Assembly (NCBI GenBank): GCA_963933055.1
Contig: CAWVSY010000051.1
Span: forward strand, 1-26,763
Source: Oleispira sp963933055
GTDB lineage: Bacteria; Pseudomonadota; Gammaproteobacteria; Pseudomonadales; Oceanobacteraceae
Reading direction: 5' to 3'
DNA length: 26,763 nucleotides
Below the pieces are notes generated by a model. That model searched no databases. It was not told the origin of the DNA and was given only the letters and a program-made list of their open reading frames with translations. A program made the position numbers and the translations under genes. Every line of letters begins with the position of its first letter. The stretch's first letter is position 1. Positions 8,117 to 15,873 of this stretch are shown here, piece after piece.

Positions 8117-8132
8117 GTCAATTTTAGTTGAC
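8117..8132. promoter_or_regulatory. Inverted repeat before marR, possible autoregulatory operator
   Basis: GTCAA-TTTTAG-TTGAC is a 5-6-5 dyad placed 3 bases upstream of ATG 8113 of the MarR gene. MarR proteins often bind short dyads next to their own start. The site is short and could be chance. Confidence 0.35.
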
Positions 8133-8170
8133 GAGCTAGATAGAGGCAACCAGTATCTTGTTCTTCTAAG

Positions 8171-9766
8171 TTAGTGATCCTCAAAAGGATTGATTAAAAC
8201 TTCATCCAAAATTTGTTTTTGCGTTAGCTCAGCTTCTAAACCCAAGCGTTCAGTGAAGTCGAGTAGCTTAGCTTCCGGCCCTGTCTCATCCGTTTTATTA
8301 TCAATTAACTTGCCTTTATAATAGTCTTTGCTCGATTCAAAATTATCATGAGTTTTTTCTAACGAGGCAGAGAGCAATTGCTGATTACCTGTCGCGGTAG
8401 TGACAGTATTTGAAACGTCATACTTAAATTCGTTATAGCGGTAGGTTTGAGTTGCAAAATCAGGCGCTTCTAATAATCCTAGTGGCTTGTAATAAGCACC
8501 TTCCAATTTAAAATCTTGTTGCTGCGTTGTAGAGGTAATCGGCCCTTCAGTTTCCTGTTTAGTATGAAGGGATAGCTCGAGAGAAAAACCTGAATACTCT
8601 TCGGGTTTCTCGGCAATATTGTATCTTTCTTTATGACTGACGAAATGAAAACTAAAATCAGGAATCGGCAGTAGGGCGTCTTTGCTCTTTTCTGCATCAG
8701 ACGCATCAGGGCCCACCAATTCGGTAGTGCGATCTTGTTCTAATTGCTTAGCGCGTGCTAATTCATCGTCATTCATGGCGAAGCCTGCGGCGAAGACATC
8801 TAGCATCAATAGTGCCTGAATATCGTCGGCTTGAGCTTTCTCAGCACTGTCTCTCAAAATGTCTAAATAGTGTTCGATAACCTGTTTTTTGCTTTGGTCG
8901 CTATGCACCATTTGCCCAAGTTTAGTGAGATCGATTTGCGCTTTATTACCGTCGTAATTAACTTCAATAAATCGCTCTTCGTCACTGTTTTTATATTCCA
9001 GTATTAATGGTTTACTGGTGCCACCCATGCTGTTCAAATTCAGCTCGCTAATGACATCAAAAGAAGCCAGATCGAGTGCTTTCAAGCTAGGGTTTGCATC
9101 ATTAAACAGCGTATTAGAAAACGCTTCTAAGTTTTCACTGAACTCTTTTAACTGTTTAATTTCTTCTTTGGTTAAATCGCCTTCTACTTCAAAGTTGATT
9201 TCTGTACTGCGAAAACTGGCACCTTGACCCACGCTATAAACACTAAAATCTTCAAATTCATAAACTAAGGTATCTTGATTTTTTCCATGGCCCTTAAAAC
9301 TTTCAATAGAAAATTGAATGGTTGCGCCACTTTTAGTTTTTAAATCTAGGTTGAAGGCTTGGGTCTTCGTTTTAGAAGAAACCTCAAACTCGCTGAAATC
9401 AACATTACCCGCGCGGCCATTTTGTGAGTGGTAACTGTAGCGGCGTAATTCTTGCTGATAAGGCTCATTCGGCTTATCTAATAGCTCATTAAAGCGAGCC
9501 CCTAAGCCTTTAAAACGGTTATTAGAGACCTCATCGTTTAACTGGTTAGCAAAGTATTGAGTTTGCTCGCTGTTTTGTGTGGTATTCGAAATAGAGTGCT
9601 GAATATAAATCGGTTTAGGCTGATAGAGCTGAGTAAGAGAAGGCGGCTGTGGTGGCATTAACTTCACACCGTCGTCGGTTTTCACATTCTTAGTCGACAG
9701 GGTAGTAGCAGGCTGAGCCGCATAAGGCTGGGTCAGGGAGTAGCTGGAAAATTTAGGTATATCCAT
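8171..9766 (-). CDS. Unrecognised 531-residue acidic protein
   Basis: I do not recognise this protein. It has no signal peptide and no membrane segment. Residues 1 to about 75 are a Pro/Gln/Thr-rich, probably disordered N-terminus (SYSLTQPYAAQPATT, MPPQPPSLTQLYQPKP). Residues about 100-330 alternate beta-like strands (NVDFSEFEVSS, GATIQFSIESFKG, FRSTEINFEVEGDLTKEEI) with an acidic helical part (TKEEIKQLKEFSENLEAFSNTLF, then a helical stretch around 290-345). Residues about 370-490 again look beta-rich (FSFHFVSHKERYNIAE, FSLELSLHT). The protein is rich in Asp, Glu, Gln and Lys. It sits upstream of a MarR gene that may share its transcript, and its leader contains a long inverted repeat. A cytoplasmic or non-classically exported role is possible; no function is assigned. 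Confidence 0.75.
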   Translation of the reverse strand: MDIPKFSSYSLTQPYAAQPATTLSTKNVKTDDGVKLMPPQPPSLTQLYQPKPIYIQHSISNTTQNSEQTQYFANQLNDEVSNNRFKGLGARFNELLDKPNEPYQQELRRYSYHSQNGRAGNVDFSEFEVSSKTKTQAFNLDLKTKSGATIQFSIESFKGHGKNQDTLVYEFEDFSVYSVGQGASFRSTEINFEVEGDLTKEEIKQLKEFSENLEAFSNTLFNDANPSLKALDLASFDVISELNLNSMGGTSKPLILEYKNSDEERFIEVNYDGNKAQIDLTKLGQMVHSDQSKKQVIEHYLDILRDSAEKAQADDIQALLMLDVFAAGFAMNDDELARAKQLEQDRTTELVGPDASDAEKSKDALLPIPDFSFHFVSHKERYNIAEKPEEYSGFSLELSLHTKQETEGPITSTTQQQDFKLEGAYYKPLGLLEAPDFATQTYRYNEFKYDVSNTVTTATGNQQLLSASLEKTHDNFESSKDYYKGKLIDNKTDETGPEAKLLDFTERLGLEAELTQKQILDEVLINPFEDH

Positions 9767-9772
9767 AAACAG

Positions 9773-9830
9773 AGCCGATAGCAGTGGTGAAAGAAGTGTG
9801 AAAAAACTAAGTTCACATACGCTATCGGCT
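9773..9830 (-). repeat. Inverted repeat in the leader of the 531-residue gene
   Basis: AGCCGATAGC (9773-9782) and GCTATCGGCT (9821-9830) are perfect 10-base arms around a 38-base loop. The loop can form a second, nested stem (TGTGAA / TTCACA). The structure ends 6 bases before the start codon at 9766, so it would place the ribosome entry site next to a stem. No T tract follows, so it is not an ordinary terminator. Confidence 0.6.
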
Positions 9831-9875
9831 TCTTGGCAGAACTCTTTATGGCTAATCGTTTTTGATAACTAAAAG

Positions 9876-10670
9876 TCACATACTTTTAAACAGCACATCA
9901 CTGCGAATAATGTATTTAGTTCCTCGACTAATCGGCACCGAGCTGTGCACTCGATGCAGTGGATGCATACCGTGAGGGAAGCACAATACCGAACCTGCCG
10001 GGGTGCGGATATCAACATCTTTCATCGGTGAAAGACGGCCAACAGGCTGGTAAGGATCATCAGCGTTAACTCGAAAGCGAGTAGCGCCGCCATCAAAATC
10101 TTCACTTAATAAAATCAAGAACGTCATTTCACTGTAGCGATCAGGATACGCATTAGCGATTAACTGCCGGTCGATGACGCGGCTGCCAGGCCAGGCGCCA
10201 TCGGTATGAAATTTAAAATAATCGCCTTCTTCATAGCGATAAAAGCGAAAACGAGCATTCAGGCCAACGGCTTCAAGACCTTCAAATAAATTTTCCGGAT
10301 CGCTGAACAAAGAGGCACAGCGTTGCCATATCAAACGGTCCGTTGCCTCATCGACAACCCACGTTAAGTTGTGATTATGGCGTACTTCGCGTGGAAGCGA
10401 GACCGCAGCATCCGGTAAATAACCCAGAGTTTCTGTAATATTAATCAGCGCTTCACATTCTTCCGCCGTGAAAACGTTGAGTAATTGAAACGCACCCGGC
10501 ACTTCTGGAATGTCTTTGCGTGATACCTTTAAAGGCGCTTTATCAGCCAGCAGGGCAGGGTTGCTATTGTGGTTAGCCCACGTTGGCAGTGATGGATTTT
10601 CCGCACCTGCTTCGCGGGCGACCACATAAAAATCTTCTTTATTTATTACAGCGTTCATTATTGAATTCAT
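9876..10670 (-). CDS. 2-oxoglutarate/Fe(II)-dependent dioxygenase, prolyl 4-hydroxylase-type fold
   Basis: The 264-residue protein has the iron triad of the P4Hc family: HxD in KFHTDG (about His155/Asp157) and a distal histidine in LHRVHS (about 238). The basic 2-oxoglutarate partner lies in GTKYIIRSD (about 250). FYRYEEGDYF just before HxD and the FLILLSEDFDGGATRF strand are typical. The reaction would couple 2-oxoglutarate decarboxylation to hydroxylation of a protein or small molecule; the substrate is unknown. AGGAG stands 7 bases before ATG 10670, and the aldehyde dehydrogenase ends 13 bases upstream, so the two share an operon. Together they suggest hydroxylation and then aldehyde oxidation of one substrate, which is inference. 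Confidence 0.85.
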   Translation of the reverse strand: MNSIMNAVINKEDFYVVAREAGAENPSLPTWANHNSNPALLADKAPLKVSRKDIPEVPGAFQLLNVFTAEECEALINITETLGYLPDAAVSLPREVRHNHNLTWVVDEATDRLIWQRCASLFSDPENLFEGLEAVGLNARFRFYRYEEGDYFKFHTDGAWPGSRVIDRQLIANAYPDRYSEMTFLILLSEDFDGGATRFRVNADDPYQPVGRLSPMKDVDIRTPAGSVLCFPHGMHPLHRVHSSVPISRGTKYIIRSDVLFKSM

Positions 10671-10683
10671 GGGCAGGCTCCTA

Positions 10684-12030
10684 TTAGTGATTAATCACAG
10701 TAACTTGAGAAAATTGACGATGGCCTTCAACTGAACCGTGATAACCAAAACCACTTTGCTTTGCTCCAACCCAAGGCGCATCACCGCCAGCACCGACACC
10801 TTGGTTAATGCCAATCATGCCCGCTTGTAATTGTTGCGCGACTTTTTTGGCATCGGCTTTACCAAATACGACGGCGCCTAAACCGTAGATGCTGTCATTC
10901 GCACGAGCGATGGCATCGTCGACAGAAGCGAAGCGATCAATGGCAACAACAGGGCCAAAGGTTTCTTCACTTTCGATTTTCATGCTCGGATTAATATTAC
11001 TAATCACCGTGGGTTGAATAAACGGGGCCAAGGGTTTTTTATCACCAAAGAGTAGGTGTGCGCCTTTCTCAAGGGCATCTTCAATATGGCTAACTACTTT
11101 TGCATGTTGTTTCTTATTCACCAATGGGCCAATGTTTACGCGGCTATCGCGCCAGCTACCGACTTTATATTGCGAGGCAATGCTAACAACGGCCTGCTCG
11201 AACTGATCGGCAATTTTTGCATCCACATAGACGCGTTCAGTCGAGGTACACATCTGCCCTGCGTTTTCGAAGCTTGAAGCCACGGCAAACTGCGCCGCGG
11301 CAAAAATATCAGCATCCTCTAAAACGATCATCGGATCATTACCACCCAATTCCATCACTAAGCGTTTAAGCTGAGGTGCAGCATTCGCCATGATGTTGCG
11401 ACCGGTTTGCAAAGAACCGGTAAAAGCAATCATATTAATGTTCGATTTCACTAAAGCTTCACCAACATCACCGCCGCCATGAGCGATCTGTAATACACCT
11501 TCTGGCAAGGTTTCGTTGAGAATTTTAACCAACAAATCCGCTACCAAAGGCGTTTCTTCCGACGGTTTTAAAATCACGCTATTGCCCGCAATTAACGCAG
11601 GTACCAGTAAATTGTTCGCCATGGCTAAAGGATAATTCCAAGGTGAAATTACGCCGACAATACCCAATGGGCGATATTGAATTTCACTATTACCGGATAA
11701 GCGCTGGTGGGTGAATGCTTTAGCCGATTCCGCCGCCAAATAGCGACCTCCGTGCAAGGTGCCACTCGCTTCATAGCCTGCGCGGCGAGTATCTTTCCCC
11801 ATCTCGCGGCTAATCAACAGAGCAAGGCTTTCTTCTGCTTCTTCCAAAGCGGCATACGCTTGTTGAACCAAGCTGCTGCGTTCATGAAGAGGGCGCTGTC
11901 CCCAGCTTATTTGGGCTTGAGCGGCTAATTTAACTTTCTCTGTTAAAGCGGCTGGGCTAGTAATAACAACAGAGCCTACCGCTTCGCCATTACTTGGATC
12001 GGTTGATATTAATGTCTCTACGGCTGTCAT
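10684..12030 (-). CDS. NAD(P)-dependent aldehyde dehydrogenase
   Basis: The 448-residue protein carries the full ALDH signature set. These are the cofactor-binding stretch GVISPWNYPLAMANN followed by ILKPSEETP, the Rossmann glycine in FTGSLQTG, the general-base glutamate in MELGGNDP (about residue 225) and the catalytic cysteine in GQMCTSTE (about 260). EETFGPVVA and GINQGVGAGGDAPWVG lie in the C-terminal half. It oxidises an aldehyde to a carboxylate. Overall it resembles succinate-semialdehyde-type enzymes, but substrate prediction is not safe. At 448 residues it is a little shorter than most ALDHs (about 460-500). It is the first gene of an operon with the 2OG dioxygenase and is divergent from a LysR regulator. 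Confidence 0.9.
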   Translation of the reverse strand: MTAVETLISTDPSNGEAVGSVVITSPAALTEKVKLAAQAQISWGQRPLHERSSLVQQAYAALEEAEESLALLISREMGKDTRRAGYEASGTLHGGRYLAAESAKAFTHQRLSGNSEIQYRPLGIVGVISPWNYPLAMANNLLVPALIAGNSVILKPSEETPLVADLLVKILNETLPEGVLQIAHGGGDVGEALVKSNINMIAFTGSLQTGRNIMANAAPQLKRLVMELGGNDPMIVLEDADIFAAAQFAVASSFENAGQMCTSTERVYVDAKIADQFEQAVVSIASQYKVGSWRDSRVNIGPLVNKKQHAKVVSHIEDALEKGAHLLFGDKKPLAPFIQPTVISNINPSMKIESEETFGPVVAIDRFASVDDAIARANDSIYGLGAVVFGKADAKKVAQQLQAGMIGINQGVGAGGDAPWVGAKQSGFGYHGSVEGHRQFSQVTVINH

Positions 12031-12089
12031 AATCGAATACCTAAATCTTGAATTAAGTGTTTAATAAGTTATTAGTGGCTATGGTAGGG

Positions 12090-12134
12090 TGTATTGGATA
12101 CAAGTAAAATCAAGTAACTATTGTAAGAGATACA
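12090..12134. promoter_or_regulatory. Paired dyads between aldh and lysR, likely LysR binding region
   Basis: TGTAT-TGG-ATACA (12090-12102) and TGTA-AGAGA-TACA (12122-12134) are two related dyads whose starts are 32 bases apart, about three helical turns. They lie in the 129-base gap between the divergent aldehyde dehydrogenase and LysR genes, where LysR proteins usually bind two adjacent T-N11-A-like sites. Confidence 0.55.
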
Positions 12135-12159
12135 GGTTTTTCTATATGAGTGTATCAAC

Positions 12160-13101
12160 ATGAGCACATCAAGTCGGCTAGGCAAGTTAGAACTTAAGCA
12201 ATTACGCGTACTGCGATCTCTATTACGTGAACGCAATGTCTCGCGAGTCGCTGAGCAATTGGGCGTTAGCCAGCAAACTGTGAGTGAACAATTAAAGCGC
12301 CTACGCGACATATTCGATGATCGCTTATTTGTACGTACCAGCAATGGCATTATTCCGACTCCCGTTGCCGAACGCTTATCCCCACGATTAGATAAAGTGC
12401 TTAATGATGTTGAAGCATTATTAGAGAGCAAATCTTTTGAACCTGCCGCTGCTGAGGGCATCTTCAACATCAGTGCGACGGACTTTGAACAGCGAGCGGT
12501 CTTGCCCAAACTTTTAAAGCTGCTGCGCCAACAAGCGCCTAAATTAAAAGTGATTGTGCATAAGCTAGAAATCGATCAAATGGGCGAACAATTATTAACA
12601 GGGCAAATTGACTTGGTATTTAGTACGCCTAATTTCGTACCCAATAACTGTCCATCAATACTGCTTTATCATGAATATTATGTCTGTGTTTCAGCCAAAG
12701 GAAGGCATTTAGTCAGCGCAGAAAATAAAATATTACTGGCAACAGAAATGTCACCACAAGGCATGTCACCAAAAGAAATTGTCTCGTTTGATCATATTGT
12801 CGTATCGCCTTCTCGTGGCGATTTACGCGGCATGGCGGATGATTGGTTCGAACAAAAAGGATTACAGCGCAACGTTGTATTATCAGTCCCTTCGTTTGCC
12901 GCCGCGGCAGAATGTGTAGCAGAAACTGATACCCTAGCATTTTTGCCATCGCGACTGCTGCCCGATGAGAGACTTCAGCAGGTGCATTTAACCGAATACC
13001 CACCAGGGTTTGATGTGATTGCCGCTTGGCATACTCGCTCTAGCCAAGATCCATTGCATTTATGGATCAGAACATTATTGAACGAACTTAAAATTCGTTA
13101 A
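12160..13101 (+). CDS. LysR-type transcriptional regulator
   Basis: The 313-residue protein has an N-terminal winged helix at about residues 10-70 (LKQLRVLRSLLRERNVSRVAE, SQQTVSEQLKRLRDIF, DRLFVRTSNGIIPTP). The LysR substrate-binding domain follows (LTGQIDLVFST, then AAAECVAETDTLAFLPSRLL). It is divergent from the aldehyde dehydrogenase-dioxygenase operon and very probably controls it from the two dyads in between. The Shine-Dalgarno is weak. The last four codons and the stop (LKIR) lie inside the first copy of a 41-base direct repeat. A short inverted repeat (AACGAA / TTCGTT, 13081-13099) followed by T5 overlaps the stop and may act as a weak terminator. Confidence 0.88.
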   Translation: MSTSSRLGKLELKQLRVLRSLLRERNVSRVAEQLGVSQQTVSEQLKRLRDIFDDRLFVRTSNGIIPTPVAERLSPRLDKVLNDVEALLESKSFEPAAAEGIFNISATDFEQRAVLPKLLKLLRQQAPKLKVIVHKLEIDQMGEQLLTGQIDLVFSTPNFVPNNCPSILLYHEYYVCVSAKGRHLVSAENKILLATEMSPQGMSPKEIVSFDHIVVSPSRGDLRGMADDWFEQKGLQRNVVLSVPSFAAAAECVAETDTLAFLPSRLLPDERLQQVHLTEYPPGFDVIAAWHTRSSQDPLHLWIRTLLNELKIR

Positions 13102-13106
13102 TTTTT
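13081..13106 (+). terminator. Weak terminator-like hairpin overlapping the lysR stop
   Basis: AACGAA (13081-13086) pairs with TTCGTT (13094-13099), loop of 7, followed by AATTTTT. The stem is short. The right half, but not the left arm, is kept in the second repeat copy at 17284. Confidence 0.3.
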
Positions 13107-13127
13107 AGGTCTACTGCTAAGCTTTTA
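13087..13127 (+). repeat. Direct repeat, copy 1 (41 bp)
   Basis: The sequence starts CTTAAAATTCGTTAAT and ends TCTACTGCTAAGCTTTTA. It matches 17284-17324 at 37 of 41 positions; all four differences fall in the central 7 bases. It contains the last codons and stop of the LysR gene and lies 92 bases before the preferred start of the first histidine kinase. Confidence 0.88.
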
Positions 13128-13219
13128 TTTAAGGCGATTTGTTTATTAAAAAGGCGTTAGTCTTCTCGCATTATCACAGTACGCTAAAATTTTTGTATGG
13201 ATACGTTGGTAAAAATGAC

Positions 13220-15199
13220 ATGTATAAAAACATTACACCGAATGCCCATTTATGGGCTTCCTTAGCCATTTTTCTAGCGTTCAGTTTATTTTTCATTACA
13301 CCGTCATTTGCCGAAAAAGCAAGCAAAGAGAACATTGAGTTTGTAGTGAGTGCCATTCATGACCCTATTGTTGTGAAAGAGAATTGGCAGCTCACCATGG
13401 ACTATTTGCAAGAGAAATTACCGCAATACCAATTTAATCTAACCATCATTCCCATTAAAGATATTGACGGGCTGAAACAAAAAGTCATTGAAGATGCAGA
13501 TTTCATTATTACTCAACCGGCTGTTTATGTGCAATTAGAGTTTGAATTAGGTGTTTCTCGTATTTTAACCATGGTAAAAAAAGGCGGTTACAATGTTTTT
13601 GGTAGCACTATTTTATTACCAAAAAACAGTGAAATTACAGACTTTAATGACTTAAAAAATAAAACCATTGCAGGTATTGCTGAACACGGCTTTGGTGGCT
13701 GGTTAATTGCAAAGAAATGGTTATTAGATAATGAAATAAATCTTGATTCTGATATGAAACAGGTTAGTTTTCTAGGTACCCATAAGAAAATAGCAAAAGC
13801 TGTCGCCAATGGTGATATTGACATAGGAGTCGTTAGAACGGGAACGTTAGAAAAGTTAGAAAGCACTTCTCCTGATATTTATAAACAATTAAAAGTATTC
13901 AAACCTCAACAACATGGGACGTTTTCACTGCTGACCAGCACGCCTTTGTATCCCGAATGGGCATTAGCACAAAGCCATAATGCCCATAATTCTCATAGTG
14001 AAATAGCCAAAGATATTGCCGTTACTTTACTCAATTTACCTCATGATTCAGCCATTGCTACTACTGCAGGTTATAGCGCTTGGACACTCCCAGGTGACTA
14101 TAATGATGTTCATGATGTCCTTAAATCTTTGAGATTTCCTCCTTATGATAAATACGAAAAGCTTACCTTGTCTGCGTTGTTCGAAGTTTATGCTCAAGAG
14201 TTAGTCGTTATTGTTATTGTTGCTTCATTGTTGTTGTTATTATTTATATTTTATTTATTAGGTACTAATCGGAAATTAAAAGCATTATCAAAAATAAATA
14301 GTGAATTAGTCAACAAATTAGAACGTTATTCAAAAGAATTAGAATCTAAAGTAGATCGGCAAAAGAAAGATTTGAAATTGATTCAATCTAATATTCTTGC
14401 CCAGGATCGCATGGCTTCGCTGGGGATGATGTTGGCAGGTATTACCCATGAATTACGTAATCCAATGAATTTTATTTTGAACTTTTCAAAAATTAATGAA
14501 GAATTATCCGATGATTTGAAAAAAGAATTAACCAAAAATGAAATATCATTAGAAATGGAAGAGGCATTAGATTTATGTGATGACATTAAAGAAAATTCGC
14601 TATTGGTTGTTCAAAATACCTTGCGAGCAGATAAAGTATTACAAGACATATTTTTACAAATGAATCAAAATAATGATAATTCACACCTGGATAAGTGCCA
14701 TGTTCATGAAATTATACAACAGTCTGTTTTTTATGTGAAAAAAGCCAATCGATATTCTTTCAGTAATGTCATAGACCCTGATTGCATCAAGCTAAAGCTA
14801 ATGGCAGATCATGATAAAATCTTAGGCAGTTTATCGAACTTAACTCGAGTTTTTATTAATGTCATCGACAACTCTATTTTTTCAATTTGTAAACGCCAGG
14901 AATTGGAATGCAGAAAAAATCCTGATCACGATTATCAGCCAGAACTTGTGATCAGTAGTGAAAATGATGGAAATAATGAAATTAGTATATTGATTAAAGA
15001 CAATGGTATTGGGGTTGAAAAAGAAATTCAGGATAAAGTGCTAAATCATTTTTTTACGACTAAACAGCCAGGGGAAGGAACAGGTCTAGGTTTATCAATA
15101 AGTTACGAAATAATCATTACCGAGCATAAAGGAAAGTTATCTTTGCAGAGTGAACCTTTCAACTACTTTGAATTAAAAATAACATTGCCTTTACTTTAA
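13220..15199 (+). CDS. Sensor histidine kinase with PhnD-like periplasmic binding domain
   Basis: From ATG 13220 the protein is 659 residues. A frame extension to a TTG at 13139 would bury the signal sequence, so I prefer the ATG. The signal peptide ends in FITPSFA. A periplasmic phosphonate/PhnD-type solute-binding domain follows (about residues 30-310; ADFIITQPAVYVQLE, TIAGIAEHGFGGWL and DIDIGVVRTG fit this family). One membrane helix is at about 328-348, then a coiled coil. The dimerisation domain has the phospho-histidine in GITHELRNP (His410), and the ATPase domain has DNGIGV (about 593) and GEGTGLGLS (about 619). The layout is like the tetrathionate sensor TtrS, but the ligand here is unknown. 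The next gene is the broken response regulator-GGDEF-EAL, its probable partner. Confidence 0.88.
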   Translation: MYKNITPNAHLWASLAIFLAFSLFFITPSFAEKASKENIEFVVSAIHDPIVVKENWQLTMDYLQEKLPQYQFNLTIIPIKDIDGLKQKVIEDADFIITQPAVYVQLEFELGVSRILTMVKKGGYNVFGSTILLPKNSEITDFNDLKNKTIAGIAEHGFGGWLIAKKWLLDNEINLDSDMKQVSFLGTHKKIAKAVANGDIDIGVVRTGTLEKLESTSPDIYKQLKVFKPQQHGTFSLLTSTPLYPEWALAQSHNAHNSHSEIAKDIAVTLLNLPHDSAIATTAGYSAWTLPGDYNDVHDVLKSLRFPPYDKYEKLTLSALFEVYAQELVVIVIVASLLLLLFIFYLLGTNRKLKALSKINSELVNKLERYSKELESKVDRQKKDLKLIQSNILAQDRMASLGMMLAGITHELRNPMNFILNFSKINEELSDDLKKELTKNEISLEMEEALDLCDDIKENSLLVVQNTLRADKVLQDIFLQMNQNNDNSHLDKCHVHEIIQQSVFYVKKANRYSFSNVIDPDCIKLKLMADHDKILGSLSNLTRVFINVIDNSIFSICKRQELECRKNPDHDYQPELVISSENDGNNEISILIKDNGIGVEKEIQDKVLNHFFTTKQPGEGTGLGLSISYEIIITEHKGKLSLQSEPFNYFELKITLPLL

Positions 15200-15396
15200 C
15201 CTCCTAGAATATGTACTAAGATTAAAAATAAATTGCTTATTGTTAAAATCATCAAATTTTTCAATGCAATAAAAAGTTCGACACGATTAATAGCTAATAA
15301 TTGAAGAAAATTAATAAATTTTTAGCCTAGCAACGCTGGATCTCTTAAATTGATGAGATGAGTAAGTTAGGTGATTTAATTAATTGAGAATGATTT

Positions 15397-15846
15397 ATGA
15401 ACATAGAGAATAAATTTGACAATATGAATAGTCAATTAAATGACACTAATGTAAGTAATGACAGCTTAGTTAATGAATCCGACTGTAATGAAGAAATATC
15501 ACAAGATAATATTGTTTTAGTCCTTGTTGTTGATGATGAAGCGGATGTTGAACGACTGATCACGCAAAAGTTTAGACGACAAATCAAAAGAAAAGAAATT
15601 GGCTTTGTATTCGCTTTCAATGGCATAGACGCATTAAAAAAGATGAAAGAACAAGGCCCTTTTGATGTCATGTTAACGGATATTAATATGCCTGAAATGG
15701 ACGGATTGTCGCTATTAAGTAAAGTGGTGACTATTGATGAAACCATGCGGTCTGTGGTTGTTTCTGCTTATGGTGATTTAAATAATATTCGTACCGCGAT
15801 GAATAGAGGCGCATTTGATTTTCTAACAAAACCCCTTGATTTCTAA
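15397..15846 (+). CDS. Response-regulator receiver domain (first part of the split gene)
   Basis: The 149-residue part has a polar, acidic N-terminal tail of about 35 residues, then a complete receiver. It shows the acidic pair Asp46-Asp47 in VVDDEAD, the phospho-acceptor Asp95 in LTDINMPEMDG, Ser123 in VSAYGD and Lys145 in TKPLDF. All key residues are present, so it could still be phosphorylated, probably by the kinase encoded 197 bases upstream. It ends in a stop where the linker to GGDEF should begin. If made as it stands it would be a stand-alone CheY-like protein. The start ATG 15397 has only a weak GAGAATGA upstream. Confidence 0.82.
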   Translation: MNIENKFDNMNSQLNDTNVSNDSLVNESDCNEEISQDNIVLVLVVDDEADVERLITQKFRRQIKRKEIGFVFAFNGIDALKKMKEQGPFDVMLTDINMPEMDGLSLLSKVVTIDETMRSVVVSAYGDLNNIRTAMNRGAFDFLTKPLDF

Positions 15847-15873
15847 GATCTTGAAAAAACACTTAATAAAACG

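Noticed and set aside
9800..9820. TGTGA...TCACA dyad before the 531-residue gene, looked at as a CRP site
   Set aside because: The spacer is 11 bases instead of 6, and the half-sites fit better as the nested stem of the larger inverted repeat.
12072..12509. 145-codon minus-strand frame overlapping the LysR start
   Set aside because: It is antisense to the LysR DNA-binding domain, is rich in Ser/Arg/Asn without any recognisable motif, and has no promoter.
13139..13219. TTG-initiated 27-residue extension of the first histidine kinase
   Set aside because: It would put non-hydrophobic residues before a clear signal peptide; the ATG at 13220 gives a normal export signal.
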